Assembly: GCF_016313185.1 (NCBI RefSeq)
Contig: NZ_CP066218.1
Location: forward strand, 4,526,001-4,590,000
Reading direction: 5' to 3'
DNA from: Mycolicibacterium baixiangningiae
GTDB lineage: Bacteria > Actinomycetota > Actinomycetes > Mycobacteriales > Mycobacteriaceae
DNA: 64,000 bases
Within the stretch, counting starts at the first letter, position 1. The number at the start of each line of letters is the position of its first letter. The position numbers and the translations under genes are program-made. The notes under the pieces were generated by a model. That model worked only from the letters and a program-made list of their open reading frames with translations. It was not told the DNA's origin and did no database searches. Below are positions 22,754-31,355 of this stretch, one piece after another.

Positions 22754-25700
22754 GTGATCAGACCCCCCGGCATCGGGCTGCTGTCCGCCCCGCTCCGGAC
22801 CGCCGAGACGCTGGGCCGTACCGCCGCCGCCGTCGCACTCGAAGCCCTCGGCGGCCCCACCGCGCGACGGTGCCAGGCTGTCGGGAACCGCTGCTGGGTG
22901 GAGGTGCGCGGCCTCGGCGGTGACCACAGCGCCGCCATCGCCACCGAAGTCGTCCGTGCGGTCAAGGAGCTGACGGGCGTGCGCTCGGTCGCGTTGAACA
23001 CCACCGTCGCGCGGATCGTCGTCACCGTCGACGACGACGGCCCGTCACTGCCGGAGCTGCTGCGGACCGTCGGCGATGCCGAACAGGCGGTCGACGCCGC
23101 CGCGCGGCGCACCCGGCCGATGAACCTGCCGGGCGACGATGCGGTGCTGGCCGCGCGCACCGCGGGAGCGGCATTCTCACTGGCCGGGCTCGGCCTGTCG
23201 GTGACCGCGTCGATGATGCGGCTCCGCGGACTGCCCGAGGTGGTCTCCGCCGTACCGACCCTCGTCGACCACATGCCCCGCCTGCGTCGGCAGGTCGAGG
23301 GCAGGCTCGGCCCGGACGGCACGGATCTGCTGTTCGCGGCGGCCCACGCCACCATGGCGACGCTGACGGTCTCACCGATCTCGGCCGCCGCCGAAGCCGC
23401 CCAGCGCACCATGCTCGCCGCGGAGGCGTGGAACGACCGGGCGGCGTGGCGCCGCCACGAACCGGCACTGGCCCAGCACGCGTCCGACGACCGCCCACCC
23501 ACCAAACGGGTCTCCCCTCCCGAAGGCACACCCGACCGTTACGCCGACCGGGCCGCCACGGTCGGGGCGGTGGCCGGGCTGGCCCTCGGGGTGTTGTCGG
23601 GCAATCTCGCGATGGCAGGCGAAGCGGCCGTCGTCGCCACCCCCAAGGCGCTGCGCACCACCCGCGAGGCGTTCGCCTGCGCGCTCAGCAGGGGGTTCAC
23701 CGCCCAGCACGGCGGCCTCGTCCTGCACCCGCGCGCACTGCGCACCCTCGACCGCATCGACACGGTGGTGATCGACCCCCGGGCACTGCACACCGACGAC
23801 CTGATGGTCAGCCGCGTGCGCGGGCTGACCAACTCACACCGCAGCCGAGCCTGGCAGGCCGCGCGCAAGGCGCTGGCCGGCGGCACGCTGACCGCCGGCT
23901 GGCACCCCATGTCCGACATCCCGGGCGCCGGCGAGGACGGTGAGGTGCTGGTCAGCCACGTCCGCGACCCCTACGCCGCCGCGGTGGTGGCGGAGGCACG
24001 CCGCACCAGGCCGCGGGTGGTCTCCATCGCCGATGACGGATTGCGTTCCCTGGCACAGGGATTCGACCATCTGCATCCGGTCGGAGAGTCCGCCGACGAC
24101 GCACTGGCCGAGGCGGTGGCCGCGGCCAAGGCCGAGGGTGCGACCGTCGTGCTGATCACGACCGCCGATATGACCACCCCGCACGCCGCCGACGTCACCG
24201 TCGGCGTGCTCCGCGAGGGCAGGCCGCCGCCGTGGAGCGCCGATCTGCTCGTCGACGACCTCACCGGCGCGTGGCGCGTTCTGCACGCGCTGCCGGCCGC
24301 CCGCGCGGCGAGTGAGAAAGGTGTCGAACTGTCGCTGTCCAGTTCATCGGTCGGCGCGCTGATGCTCATCCCGGGCGTCCCCGGCCGGGGTCCCGTCTCG
24401 GTGCAGGCGGGCTCCATGGCCGGGCTGCTGTCTGGATTCGCGGCAGGCAACCGGGTGTTCCGCGACGAGGTGCCCAGTGCCGAACCGGGCCACGACTGGC
24501 ACGCGCTGCCCGCCGACGAGGTGGCGCACCTGCTGCCCCGGCGCGACGGACCCGTCGACGACGGGTCCGAACGCCACCTCGTGCCCCAACCCGTTGTGGG
24601 CGCATGGCATTACGTCCGCGACTTCGTCGGCGAGGTGCGCGCCAACCTCGCCGACCCGCTCACCCCGATCCTGGTCACCGGCGCGATCGCCAGCGCCCTG
24701 CTCGGGTCACCCTTCGACGCCGCACTGGTGGGCGGGGTGCTGCTCGGCAACGCCGCGCTGTCGGCCGAGCAGCAGTTGCACGCCGAACGCATCCTGCGGC
24801 GACTGCTCGCCGTCCAGGATCCCCCGGCGCGCCGGCGGCTGGGTGCCGACGAGGCCGACGGTGCCGAGGAGGTGGCCGCCAAACGGCTGCGGCCCGGTGA
24901 CGTGATCGAAGTGCGCTCCGGTGAAGTGGTCCCGGCCGACGTCCGGTTGACCGAGGCCGTCAACCTCGAGGTGGACGAATCCTCGCTGACCGGAGAGTCG
25001 CTACCGGTGGCGAAGGAGACCGATCCGTCGCCCGGCGCACCGCTGGCCGAACGGTCCTGCATGCTCTATGCCGGGTCCACGGTCGCCGCCGGCAGCGCGG
25101 TCGGCATCGTGACCGCGGTCGGCCCGAGTTCGGAGATGCAGCGCGCGATCGCGATGGCCCCGTCGAAGGCCAGGGAGATCGGCCTGCAGGCCCAGCTGCG
25201 CCGGATCACCGGCCGCGCGCTGCCGTGGAGCCTCGGCGGCGGCGCGCTCGTCGGGCTCCTGTCGACACTGCGCCGCACCCCGCTGCGCGAATCCGCCTCC
25301 AGCGCCGTCGGTGTCATGGTGGCCGCGGTGCCCGAAGGGCTGCCGTTGGTCGCCACGCTCGCGCAGTTGGCGGCCGCGCGGCGGCTGTCCGGCGAGTCGG
25401 TGCTGATCCGCAACCCGCATTCGGTCGAGGCGTTGGCCCGCGTCCAGGTGGTGTGCTTCGACAAGACCGGGACGCTGAGCGAGAACCGGTTGCAGGTCAA
25501 GGCATTACGGTCGGTGACGGGGTATACCGACGCCGATGTGCTGGCCAAGGCCGCCAGCACCATCGTGGTCAGGAACGGGCAGCGCAGTGAACACGCCACC
25601 GACGACGCCATCCTGCGCGCAGCCAACGGTGACGACCCCGAGGCCGGCAGCCGGGAACCCGACGCCGTGCTGCCGTTCCAGTCGGGCCGCCCCTACGCCG

Positions 25701-27148
25701 CCGCGCTCACCGGGAACCGGCTGACCATCAAGGGCGCCCCCGAGCGCATCACCGCCGCGCTGGCCGAAGACGACGCGGCGCTGTCGTCGCTCCTCGACGA
25801 GATGACGGCCCAGGGGTTGCGGGTACTCGCCGTCGCCGAGTGCGATCTGAGCGACGAGGACGCCGAGAACGCGGCGAGCGACCCCGAACGGCTCGAGCAG
25901 CTGTGCGCGCGCAATTTGCGGCCCGTCGGCGTGGTCGGGCTCGCCGACACCCTGCGGCCCAGCGCCGGTGGCCTGCTGCGGGCGCTCGGCGACAAGGGCA
26001 TCGGCGTACGGCTGATCACCGGCGACCACCCCGTCACCGCGTCCGTCGTCGCAGGAGACCTCGGACTCGACGTCACCCCCGACGAGGTGGTGACGGGCGA
26101 CGAGTGGGAGAACATGTCGGCCGACGAACGCGCCACCGCCGTCGCCGAATACGCGGTCTTCGCCCGGATGACGCCGGAGCACAAGGTCGACGTGGTGCAG
26201 GTCCTCGAGGACAGCGGTGTGGTGACCGCGATGGTCGGCGACGGCGCCAACGATGCCGCGGCGATCCGGGCGGCCAGTGTCGGCATCGGAGTGGCCGCCG
26301 CGGGCAGCGACCCCGCGCGCACCGCCGCGGACGTGATGCTGCTCGACGGGCGCATCGAGGCCCTGCTCGACGCGATCGACGAGGGCAACCAGCTCTGGCG
26401 CCGGGTGCAGTCGGCGGTGTCGGTGCTGCTCGGCGGCAATGCCGGCGAAGTGTGCTTCGCGCTGATCAGCAGTCTGCTGACGGGGCGGTCGGTGCTCAAC
26501 GCGAGGCAGATGCTGCTGGTCAACATGCTCACCGACGCACTTCCGGCCGCCGCGCTCGCGGTGAGCCCGCAGTCCGACACCGGTGCGGCCGACCGCGACG
26601 AGGCGGCGATGTGGCGGGCGATCGGCATCCGCGGCGCGGCCACCACGACCGGTGCGACCGCAGCCTGGCTGATGGCCAGCGCCACCGGCACACCGCGGCG
26701 CGCCGCCACCGCCGCACTGATCGGCCTGGTGTCCACCCAGATGCTGCAGACGCTGCTCGACTCGCACGGCCCGCTGGTGGTGGCCACGAACATCGCGACC
26801 TTCGCCGCGATGATCGGCATCATCAGCATTCCGGCGGTCAGCCAGTTGTTCGGGTGCACGCCCGTCGGCCCGTTCGCGTGGGGTCAGGCGTTCCTCGCCG
26901 CCGCCGGGGCGACGGCGATCTCGGCCGTCGCACCCGCAGTGCTGGAGCGTCTCACCGGGATGGGGTCAACCGTCGTCGACTCACAGGCCGGCGACTCACA
27001 GGCCGACGACTCACTCGTCGACGACTCACTCGTCGACGATGACCACGACGCCGGCGCGGATGAGGACGGCGTAGATCTCGCACAGCGGCGGGGTGAGCAG
27101 ACGGACGGCGCCACCGAGCAGCGCGTCCTGGCCAAGACCGGCAAGTAG
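22754..27148 (+). CDS. Very large P-type cation ATPase (CtpI/CtpH-like)
   Basis: This 1464-residue P-type ATPase has a long N-terminal part (~1-640) with a degenerate HMA-like fold (~40-95) and two paired helices; then the actuator domain (TGES 746-749), PEGLP in the ion-binding helix (near 855), the phosphorylation motif DKTGT at 903-907, an ATP-binding domain and GDGAND at 1162-1167, followed by C-terminal helices (~1225-1400). The PEGLP motif is P2-like; the ion is unknown. The acidic C-terminus holds four copies of a 5-residue repeat. It sits between lat and lrpA, an apparent insertion relative to M. tuberculosis. GTG 22754 is tentative. Confidence 0.9.
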   Translation: MIRPPGIGLLSAPLRTAETLGRTAAAVALEALGGPTARRCQAVGNRCWVEVRGLGGDHSAAIATEVVRAVKELTGVRSVALNTTVARIVVTVDDDGPSLPELLRTVGDAEQAVDAAARRTRPMNLPGDDAVLAARTAGAAFSLAGLGLSVTASMMRLRGLPEVVSAVPTLVDHMPRLRRQVEGRLGPDGTDLLFAAAHATMATLTVSPISAAAEAAQRTMLAAEAWNDRAAWRRHEPALAQHASDDRPPTKRVSPPEGTPDRYADRAATVGAVAGLALGVLSGNLAMAGEAAVVATPKALRTTREAFACALSRGFTAQHGGLVLHPRALRTLDRIDTVVIDPRALHTDDLMVSRVRGLTNSHRSRAWQAARKALAGGTLTAGWHPMSDIPGAGEDGEVLVSHVRDPYAAAVVAEARRTRPRVVSIADDGLRSLAQGFDHLHPVGESADDALAEAVAAAKAEGATVVLITTADMTTPHAADVTVGVLREGRPPPWSADLLVDDLTGAWRVLHALPAARAASEKGVELSLSSSSVGALMLIPGVPGRGPVSVQAGSMAGLLSGFAAGNRVFRDEVPSAEPGHDWHALPADEVAHLLPRRDGPVDDGSERHLVPQPVVGAWHYVRDFVGEVRANLADPLTPILVTGAIASALLGSPFDAALVGGVLLGNAALSAEQQLHAERILRRLLAVQDPPARRRLGADEADGAEEVAAKRLRPGDVIEVRSGEVVPADVRLTEAVNLEVDESSLTGESLPVAKETDPSPGAPLAERSCMLYAGSTVAAGSAVGIVTAVGPSSEMQRAIAMAPSKAREIGLQAQLRRITGRALPWSLGGGALVGLLSTLRRTPLRESASSAVGVMVAAVPEGLPLVATLAQLAAARRLSGESVLIRNPHSVEALARVQVVCFDKTGTLSENRLQVKALRSVTGYTDADVLAKAASTIVVRNGQRSEHATDDAILRAANGDDPEAGSREPDAVLPFQSGRPYAAALTGNRLTIKGAPERITAALAEDDAALSSLLDEMTAQGLRVLAVAECDLSDEDAENAASDPERLEQLCARNLRPVGVVGLADTLRPSAGGLLRALGDKGIGVRLITGDHPVTASVVAGDLGLDVTPDEVVTGDEWENMSADERATAVAEYAVFARMTPEHKVDVVQVLEDSGVVTAMVGDGANDAAAIRAASVGIGVAAAGSDPARTAADVMLLDGRIEALLDAIDEGNQLWRRVQSAVSVLLGGNAGEVCFALISSLLTGRSVLNARQMLLVNMLTDALPAAALAVSPQSDTGAADRDEAAMWRAIGIRGAATTTGATAAWLMASATGTPRRAATAALIGLVSTQMLQTLLDSHGPLVVATNIATFAAMIGIISIPAVSQLFGCTPVGPFAWGQAFLAAAGATAISAVAPAVLERLTGMGSTVVDSQAGDSQADDSLVDDSLVDDDHDAGADEDGVDLAQRRGEQTDGATEQRVLAKTGK
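26978..27037 (+). repeat. Four 15-bp tandem repeats in ATPase C-terminus
   Basis: Two GACTCACAGGCCGGC-like units are followed by two identical GACTCACTCGTCGAC units, encoding DSQAG, DSQAD, DSLVD, DSLVD. The reading frame is preserved; the repeats extend an acidic, probably disordered cytoplasmic tail. Confidence 0.9.
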
Positions 27149-27155
27149 GTTCGCC

Positions 27156-27446
27156 ATGACCGATGACGCTAAGCCGAACCGACGAACGGAAGGTGACGCA
27201 GACGTGACCGGTGTCCCATCACATCGTGACGTCGCGGACCGGGTGGCCGGCGCCGACCGCTTCGCGATCTCGTTGCCCGTCATCGGACGGGTGCCGTTTC
27301 CCCGCCCCGACCAACTCGCGTTCTATGCCGCGCTGGCCGGGCTCGTGGTCGTGGAACTCGTGGAGTGGCCGGTGGCCGTGGCGATCGGCGCGGGTCACGC
27401 CCTGATCAACCAGAGACAGGAAAAAGCAGGTCCTGACGCACCGTGA
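27156..27446 (+). CDS. Small membrane protein with LVEWPV motif, ATPase partner candidate
   Basis: This 96-residue protein has a hydrophilic N-terminus and one hydrophobic hairpin (~57-82) containing LVEWPVAVAIG at 68-78. The same motif occurs in the 130-residue protein at 30884-31276 (LVEWPVLAAVG), though the rest differs. It starts eight bases after the ATPase stop and is probably co-transcribed, so it may be an accessory or regulatory subunit of that transporter; this is inference. ATG 27156 has only a weak TAGGT upstream. No family is recognised. Confidence 0.7.
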   Translation: MTDDAKPNRRTEGDADVTGVPSHRDVADRVAGADRFAISLPVIGRVPFPRPDQLAFYAALAGLVVVELVEWPVAVAIGAGHALINQRQEKAGPDAP

Positions 27447-27455
27447 CCGTAATTA

Positions 27456-27935
27456 TTACGGTACGTGCTGACGTCCCTCGTAAAATGTCTGTAGAATGAT
27501 CGTGCTTCGGGTCCGCACGTTCGCCGCCGTCCGGATCTGCTGCAGCAGATCCTCGAGCGCACGTGCCGAACCGACGCGCACCAGCAGCACGTAGCTCTCG
27601 TCTCCGGCCACCGAATGGCAGGACTCGATCTCGGCTATGTGTTCGAGACGCGCGGGCGCATCATCGGGTTGGGACGGGTCGAGAGGGGTGATCGCGACGA
27701 ACGCCGACAGCTGGTGTCCGACCGCTTCCGGGTTGAGCCTCGCCTGGTACCCGGCGACGACGCCGCGCGACTCCAACCGGCGCACGCGGGACTGCACCGC
27801 CGACACCGAGAGACCGGCACTCGCCGCCAGATGCGCGAGCGTGGCGCGACCGTCGACCACGAGTTCGCGCGCCAGGATGCGATCGATCTCATCGAGCGGC
27901 GCAGGTGCGTGCGGGTGCTCGTCGGATTCACCCAT
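27456..27935 (-). CDS. lrpA: Lrp/AsnC-family transcriptional regulator LrpA
   Basis: This 159-residue regulator has an N-terminal helix-turn-helix (~15-65; LDEIDRILARELVVDGRATL, SVSAVQSRVRRLESRG) and a C-terminal RAM/AsnC effector domain (~75-150; VAITPLDP, HSVAGDESYVLLVRV). In M. tuberculosis LrpA (Rv3291c) binds the lat promoter region and responds to amino acids. It is divergent from pcd with 93 bases between, which suits control of both. ATG 27935 is chosen for the family's usual length. The lat gene lies beyond the inserted ATPase. Confidence 0.92.
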   Translation of the reverse strand: MGESDEHPHAPAPLDEIDRILARELVVDGRATLAHLAASAGLSVSAVQSRVRRLESRGVVAGYQARLNPEAVGHQLSAFVAITPLDPSQPDDAPARLEHIAEIESCHSVAGDESYVLLVRVGSARALEDLLQQIRTAANVRTRSTIILQTFYEGRQHVP

Positions 27936-27988
27936 GGCGGCACTGTAACCGAGGCACCGCGGCTCCAACCGGCCGCGACACTCACGAA

Positions 27989-28018
27989 ATAGACACCCAC
28001 GACATAGACACCCACGAC
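27989..28018 (+). repeat. Two 15-bp direct repeats in pcd leader
   Basis: ATAGACACCCACGAC is present twice in tandem, directly before the AAGGA ribosome site of pcd. It may be a sequence duplication or paired regulator half-sites in the lrpA-pcd divergent region. Confidence 0.8.
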
Positions 28019-28028
28019 AAGGACAGCG

Positions 28029-29618
28029 ATGACCACCACCTCCCCCGCACCCGCGGCCACCACGCCGGCTTCCCCGGAAGAGGCGACCCTGCCGACCGCC
28101 GACGAACTCAGGGACCGGGTGCGGACGGCGTTCGACGCGATCGGCGCGACCGCACACCTCGGCGCCCCGGGTGAGGACGGCCTGCCCGCCAGCACACCCA
28201 TCACCGGCGAGGTGCTGTTCACGGTCGCCGAGAGTTCTGCGGCACAGACCGAGGCCGCGATCGAGGCGGCCGCCGACGCCTTCACACAGTGGCGCACCAC
28301 CCCGGCGCCGGTGCGCGGCGCGCTGGTCGCCCGGCTGGGGGAACTGCTCGTCGAACACAAGGCGGCACTGGCGACCCTGGTGACCGTCGAAGCGGGCAAG
28401 ATCACCTCCGAGGCACTCGGCGAAGTGCAGGAGATGATCGACATCTGCCAGTTCGCGGTGGGCCTGTCACGCCAGCTGTACGGCAAGACGATCGCCTCGG
28501 AGCGCCCGGGCCACCGGCTGATGGAGACGTGGCATCCGCTCGGTGTCGTCGGGGTCATCACCGCGTTCAACTTCCCGGTGGCGGTGTGGTCGTGGAACAC
28601 CGCGGTCGCGCTGGTGTGCGGTGACACGGTCGTATGGAAGCCGTCCGAACTCACGCCGCTGACGGCGATCGCCTGCCAGGCGCTGCTGCAGCGGGCCGCC
28701 GGCGACGTCGGGGCGCCGCGAGCCGTCGGCCAATTGGTGCTGGGTGGACGGGATGCCGGCGAGACGCTGGTGGACGATCCGCGGGTGGCGCTGCTCTCGG
28801 CGACCGGTTCGATCCGGATGGGTCAGCAGGTCGGACCGCGGGTCGCGCAGCGATTCGGCAAAGCGCTGCTGGAACTGGGCGGCAACAACGCCGCGATCGT
28901 GACGCCGTCGGCGGACCTCGACCTCGCGGTGCGGGCGATCGTGTTCTCGGCCGCGGGCACCGCGGGCCAGCGCTGCACCTCCCTGCGCCGGCTGATCGTC
29001 CACCGGTCGGTGGCCGACGACCTCGTCGAGCGGATCGTGGCGGCGTATCGGCAACTGCCCGTGGGTGATCCGGCGGCCGACGGAACGCTGGTCGGCCCGC
29101 TGATCCACGAAACCGCATACCGCGACATGGTCGCCGCACTCGACGCGGCGCGCTCCGACGGCGGTGAGGTGTCCGGTGGCGAGCGTCGGCAGTTCGAGGG
29201 TGAGCGCGGTGATACCTCCTTCTACGTCACCCCGGCGGTGGTGCGGATGCCCGGCCAGACCGCGGTGGTGCACGCCGAGACGTTCGCGCCGATCCTCTAC
29301 GTGCTGACCTACGATGACCTCGATGAGGCCATTGCCCTGAACAACGCTGTCCCCCAGGGCCTTTCCTCAGCCATCTTCACCCTCGACGTCCGGGAGGCGG
29401 AGCGCTTCCTGGCCGCCGACGGTTCGGACTGCGGTATCGCCAACGTCAACATCGGCACCTCCGGGGCTGAGATCGGCGGTGCGTTCGGCGGTGAGAAACA
29501 GACCGGCGGCGGGCGCGAATCAGGATCGGACGCGTGGAAGACCTACATGCGCCGCGCCACCAACACCGTCAACTACTCCACCGAACTGCCCCTGGCGCAA
29601 GGCGTGCACTTCGGATAG
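28029..29618 (+). CDS. pcd: Piperideine-6-carboxylate / 2-aminoadipate-semialdehyde dehydrogenase
   Basis: This 529-residue ALDH has NAD-binding GVVGVITAFNFPVAVW, LSATGSIRMGQQV, the general-base Glu in LLELGGNNAAIV, and the catalytic Cys in GTAGQRCTSLRR. It oxidises the semialdehyde produced by Lat to 2-aminoadipate, completing lysine epsilon-transamination. ATG 28029 follows AAGGA spaced six bases. Its 3' end overlaps the convergent glycosyltransferase by 50 bases. Divergent from lrpA, which probably regulates it. In M. tuberculosis the counterpart is Rv3293. Confidence 0.93.
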   Translation: MTTTSPAPAATTPASPEEATLPTADELRDRVRTAFDAIGATAHLGAPGEDGLPASTPITGEVLFTVAESSAAQTEAAIEAAADAFTQWRTTPAPVRGALVARLGELLVEHKAALATLVTVEAGKITSEALGEVQEMIDICQFAVGLSRQLYGKTIASERPGHRLMETWHPLGVVGVITAFNFPVAVWSWNTAVALVCGDTVVWKPSELTPLTAIACQALLQRAAGDVGAPRAVGQLVLGGRDAGETLVDDPRVALLSATGSIRMGQQVGPRVAQRFGKALLELGGNNAAIVTPSADLDLAVRAIVFSAAGTAGQRCTSLRRLIVHRSVADDLVERIVAAYRQLPVGDPAADGTLVGPLIHETAYRDMVAALDAARSDGGEVSGGERRQFEGERGDTSFYVTPAVVRMPGQTAVVHAETFAPILYVLTYDDLDEAIALNNAVPQGLSSAIFTLDVREAERFLAADGSDCGIANVNIGTSGAEIGGAFGGEKQTGGGRESGSDAWKTYMRRATNTVNYSTELPLAQGVHFG

Positions 29619-30849
29619 CGGTCCCCCGGATCACCCGCTGCTCCACCAGATCGGCCCCGCGCGCCACCCCACCCGTGGCGGCGAAACCGTCTGCGACGCG
29701 GCGTGCGCCTGCCGTCGTCGTCAGCGCGCGCTCGACCCCGGCGCGCAACCGCGGCGGGGACAGGCGCCGGGCCGGCAACCTGGTGCCGCACCGCGCCGCC
29801 TCCACCCGGCGGGCCACCTCGAACTGGTCGCGGCCGTAGGGCACCGCGCACACCGGGACTCCGCGTGCCAGCGCCTTCTGGGTGACGCCCATACCGCCGT
29901 GGGTGACCGCGCAGATCGCGCGGTCCAACACCGGTCCGTGCGGGAGAAAGCCTGTCACGGTTGCGTTGGCGGGCACCGCGATACCGTCGGGGACGCCTGC
30001 GGGACAGGTCGCGACGACGTGGACGGGCGCATCGGCGAGCGCGGTCAGCACGGTGGCGACGAGCGTCGAATCAGCTTGTTTCACCGACGATGTCGTGACC
30101 AGGACGATGGGCCGGTCGATGTCGTCCAGCCATGTCGGTGCCGCGGCGCCCGCCGGGTCGTACTCACACGGCCCGATCATCTCCACCGCCTCACCCCAGC
30201 CCGGATGCGGATATTCGAATGGTTCACCGCCGGCCACCAGCATGAGCGGCGCGCGACGCAGAACCGCATCCACGTCGCGCAGCGCAGACAACCCGCGGAT
30301 GGAGCGAAACCCGTTGAGGTGGAGCATCATCGGCGTGTCGAACACATGCTGAACCACTGCGCGCACACCCAGATCGCGCACCCGCCCGACCACACCCGGC
30401 CACGGCGCCATACCCGCACCGACCGGCGGCATGCCCGGCGAGGTGAGGAACGGTGTGTACGGGGAGAACACCGCCCACGGGATGTCGGAGGCATCCGCGA
30501 CCGCCATCGCGCCCCAGCAGTTGATGTCGATCAGCAGCGCGTCCGGACCGACCCGGGCGATCGCGTCGTCGAGGTCGTCCAGTTCGTGGGCGCCGCGCCC
30601 TCCGAACGTCTCGATCGTCATCCGCAATACCGCCCGCCCGCTGCTGGTCCGCCAGTCCTCGCTGACGATGCCCTCGATGCGGGGATCGACGTTGTCCGCG
30701 GTCATTCCGGCCGCGCGGGCCACGGGCACGCCGCCCGCATAGGTGCGAACGTGCACCCGGTGTCCGCGCCCGGCCAATTCAACGAGGAGCGCGAGCATCG
30801 GGAGGAGGTGGCCCGCCGACGGTGAGGTGTAGGCCAGGATGGTCGCCAT
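29569..30849 (-). CDS. UGT/MGT-type (GT1) glycosyltransferase
   Basis: This 426-residue GT-B enzyme opens with MATILAYTSPSAGHLLPML, the acceptor-domain signature of macrolide and rhamnosyl transferases, and ends with a donor site including VTHGGMGVTQKALARGVPVCAVPYGRDQFEVARRV (PSPG-like His and Asp/Gln). Such enzymes glycosylate lipids or secondary metabolites. It has no partner genes nearby, so the acceptor is unknown. ATG 30849 is preferred over GTG 30858. Its 3' end overlaps pcd by 50 bases on the opposite strand. Confidence 0.85.
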   Translation of the reverse strand: MATILAYTSPSAGHLLPMLALLVELAGRGHRVHVRTYAGGVPVARAAGMTADNVDPRIEGIVSEDWRTSSGRAVLRMTIETFGGRGAHELDDLDDAIARVGPDALLIDINCWGAMAVADASDIPWAVFSPYTPFLTSPGMPPVGAGMAPWPGVVGRVRDLGVRAVVQHVFDTPMMLHLNGFRSIRGLSALRDVDAVLRRAPLMLVAGGEPFEYPHPGWGEAVEMIGPCEYDPAGAAAPTWLDDIDRPIVLVTTSSVKQADSTLVATVLTALADAPVHVVATCPAGVPDGIAVPANATVTGFLPHGPVLDRAICAVTHGGMGVTQKALARGVPVCAVPYGRDQFEVARRVEAARCGTRLPARRLSPPRLRAGVERALTTTAGARRVADGFAATGGVARGADLVEQRVIRGTAIRSARLAPGAVRWSS

Positions 30850-30883
30850 CGCGACCACCTATACCCGCCTTCAGCAGCGCGTC

Positions 30884-31276
30884 TCAGGTGCGGGCGGTGA
30901 CGGTTTTCTTACGCGCACCGGAGGTCTTGCGCGGACCGCTCGGCGAGGATGCCGACGTCTCCGCGGGTCCGGTCTCCGCGGGTCCGGTCTGCGCGTCACC
31001 GGTCCGCCCGAGTTGGCGGGCCAGCAGCGCGGTCCCGCCGACGGCGGCAAGCACCGGCCATTCGACCAGCCCGACGGCACCCACCGCCCCCATGGTCAGC
31101 AGCGCCGCGGGGGTGGAGTGGCTGCCGCTGCTCAGTCCCTCCCGGATCCCGTTCGCCGCGCCCCGCACTCCCCCGACGATTCCGTTGACGGCCGCACCGC
31201 CCACCGCACCGGCCGCCGCGGTGGTCGCGTTGGCGGTCTCGGTGACCAACCGGACCGCACCTCCGACGATGTTCAT
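30884..31276 (-). CDS. Small glycine/alanine-rich membrane protein with LVEWPV motif and basic tail
   Basis: This 130-residue protein has a glycine/alanine-rich amphipathic N-terminus (~15-45), a hydrophobic hairpin (~57-88) containing LVEWPVLAAVG at 70-80, two tandem GPAET repeats, and a Lys/Arg-rich tail (KTSGARKKTVTART) like basic nucleic-acid-binding tails. AGGAG precedes ATG 31276. The motif is shared with the small protein behind the P-type ATPase at 27156. Function is unknown; it is divergent from an SDR gene. Confidence 0.75.
   Translation of the reverse strand: MNIVGGAVRLVTETANATTAAAGAVGGAAVNGIVGGVRGAANGIREGLSSGSHSTPAALLTMGAVGAVGLVEWPVLAAVGGTALLARQLGRTGDAQTGPAETGPAETSASSPSGPRKTSGARKKTVTART
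30957..30986 (-). repeat. Two 15-bp tandem repeats in LVEWPV protein tail
   Basis: GTCTCCGCGGGTCCG is present twice in direct succession and encodes GPAET twice on the minus strand. A third, diverged copy may follow. This is another 15-base in-frame duplication in the window. Confidence 0.85.
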
Positions 31277-31355
31277 GGCACTCCTGCCTTTCGCTCGACC
31301 ATCTATCGGAGTACCCGCGGATCCCCGTGCCACGCAGCTTCGGCAGTATCGGCCC

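Noticed and set aside
25505-26767. 420-residue antisense frame over the P-type ATPase
   Set aside because: Composition rich in Gly/Arg/His with no domain; the sense strand has clear DKTGT and GDGAND motifs.
27026-27157. 43-residue hydrophobic frame antisense to the ATPase tail
   Set aside because: The peptide looks protein-like, but its start has no ribosome site or -10 box and it ends within the tandem repeat; the sense frame is a continuous ATPase.
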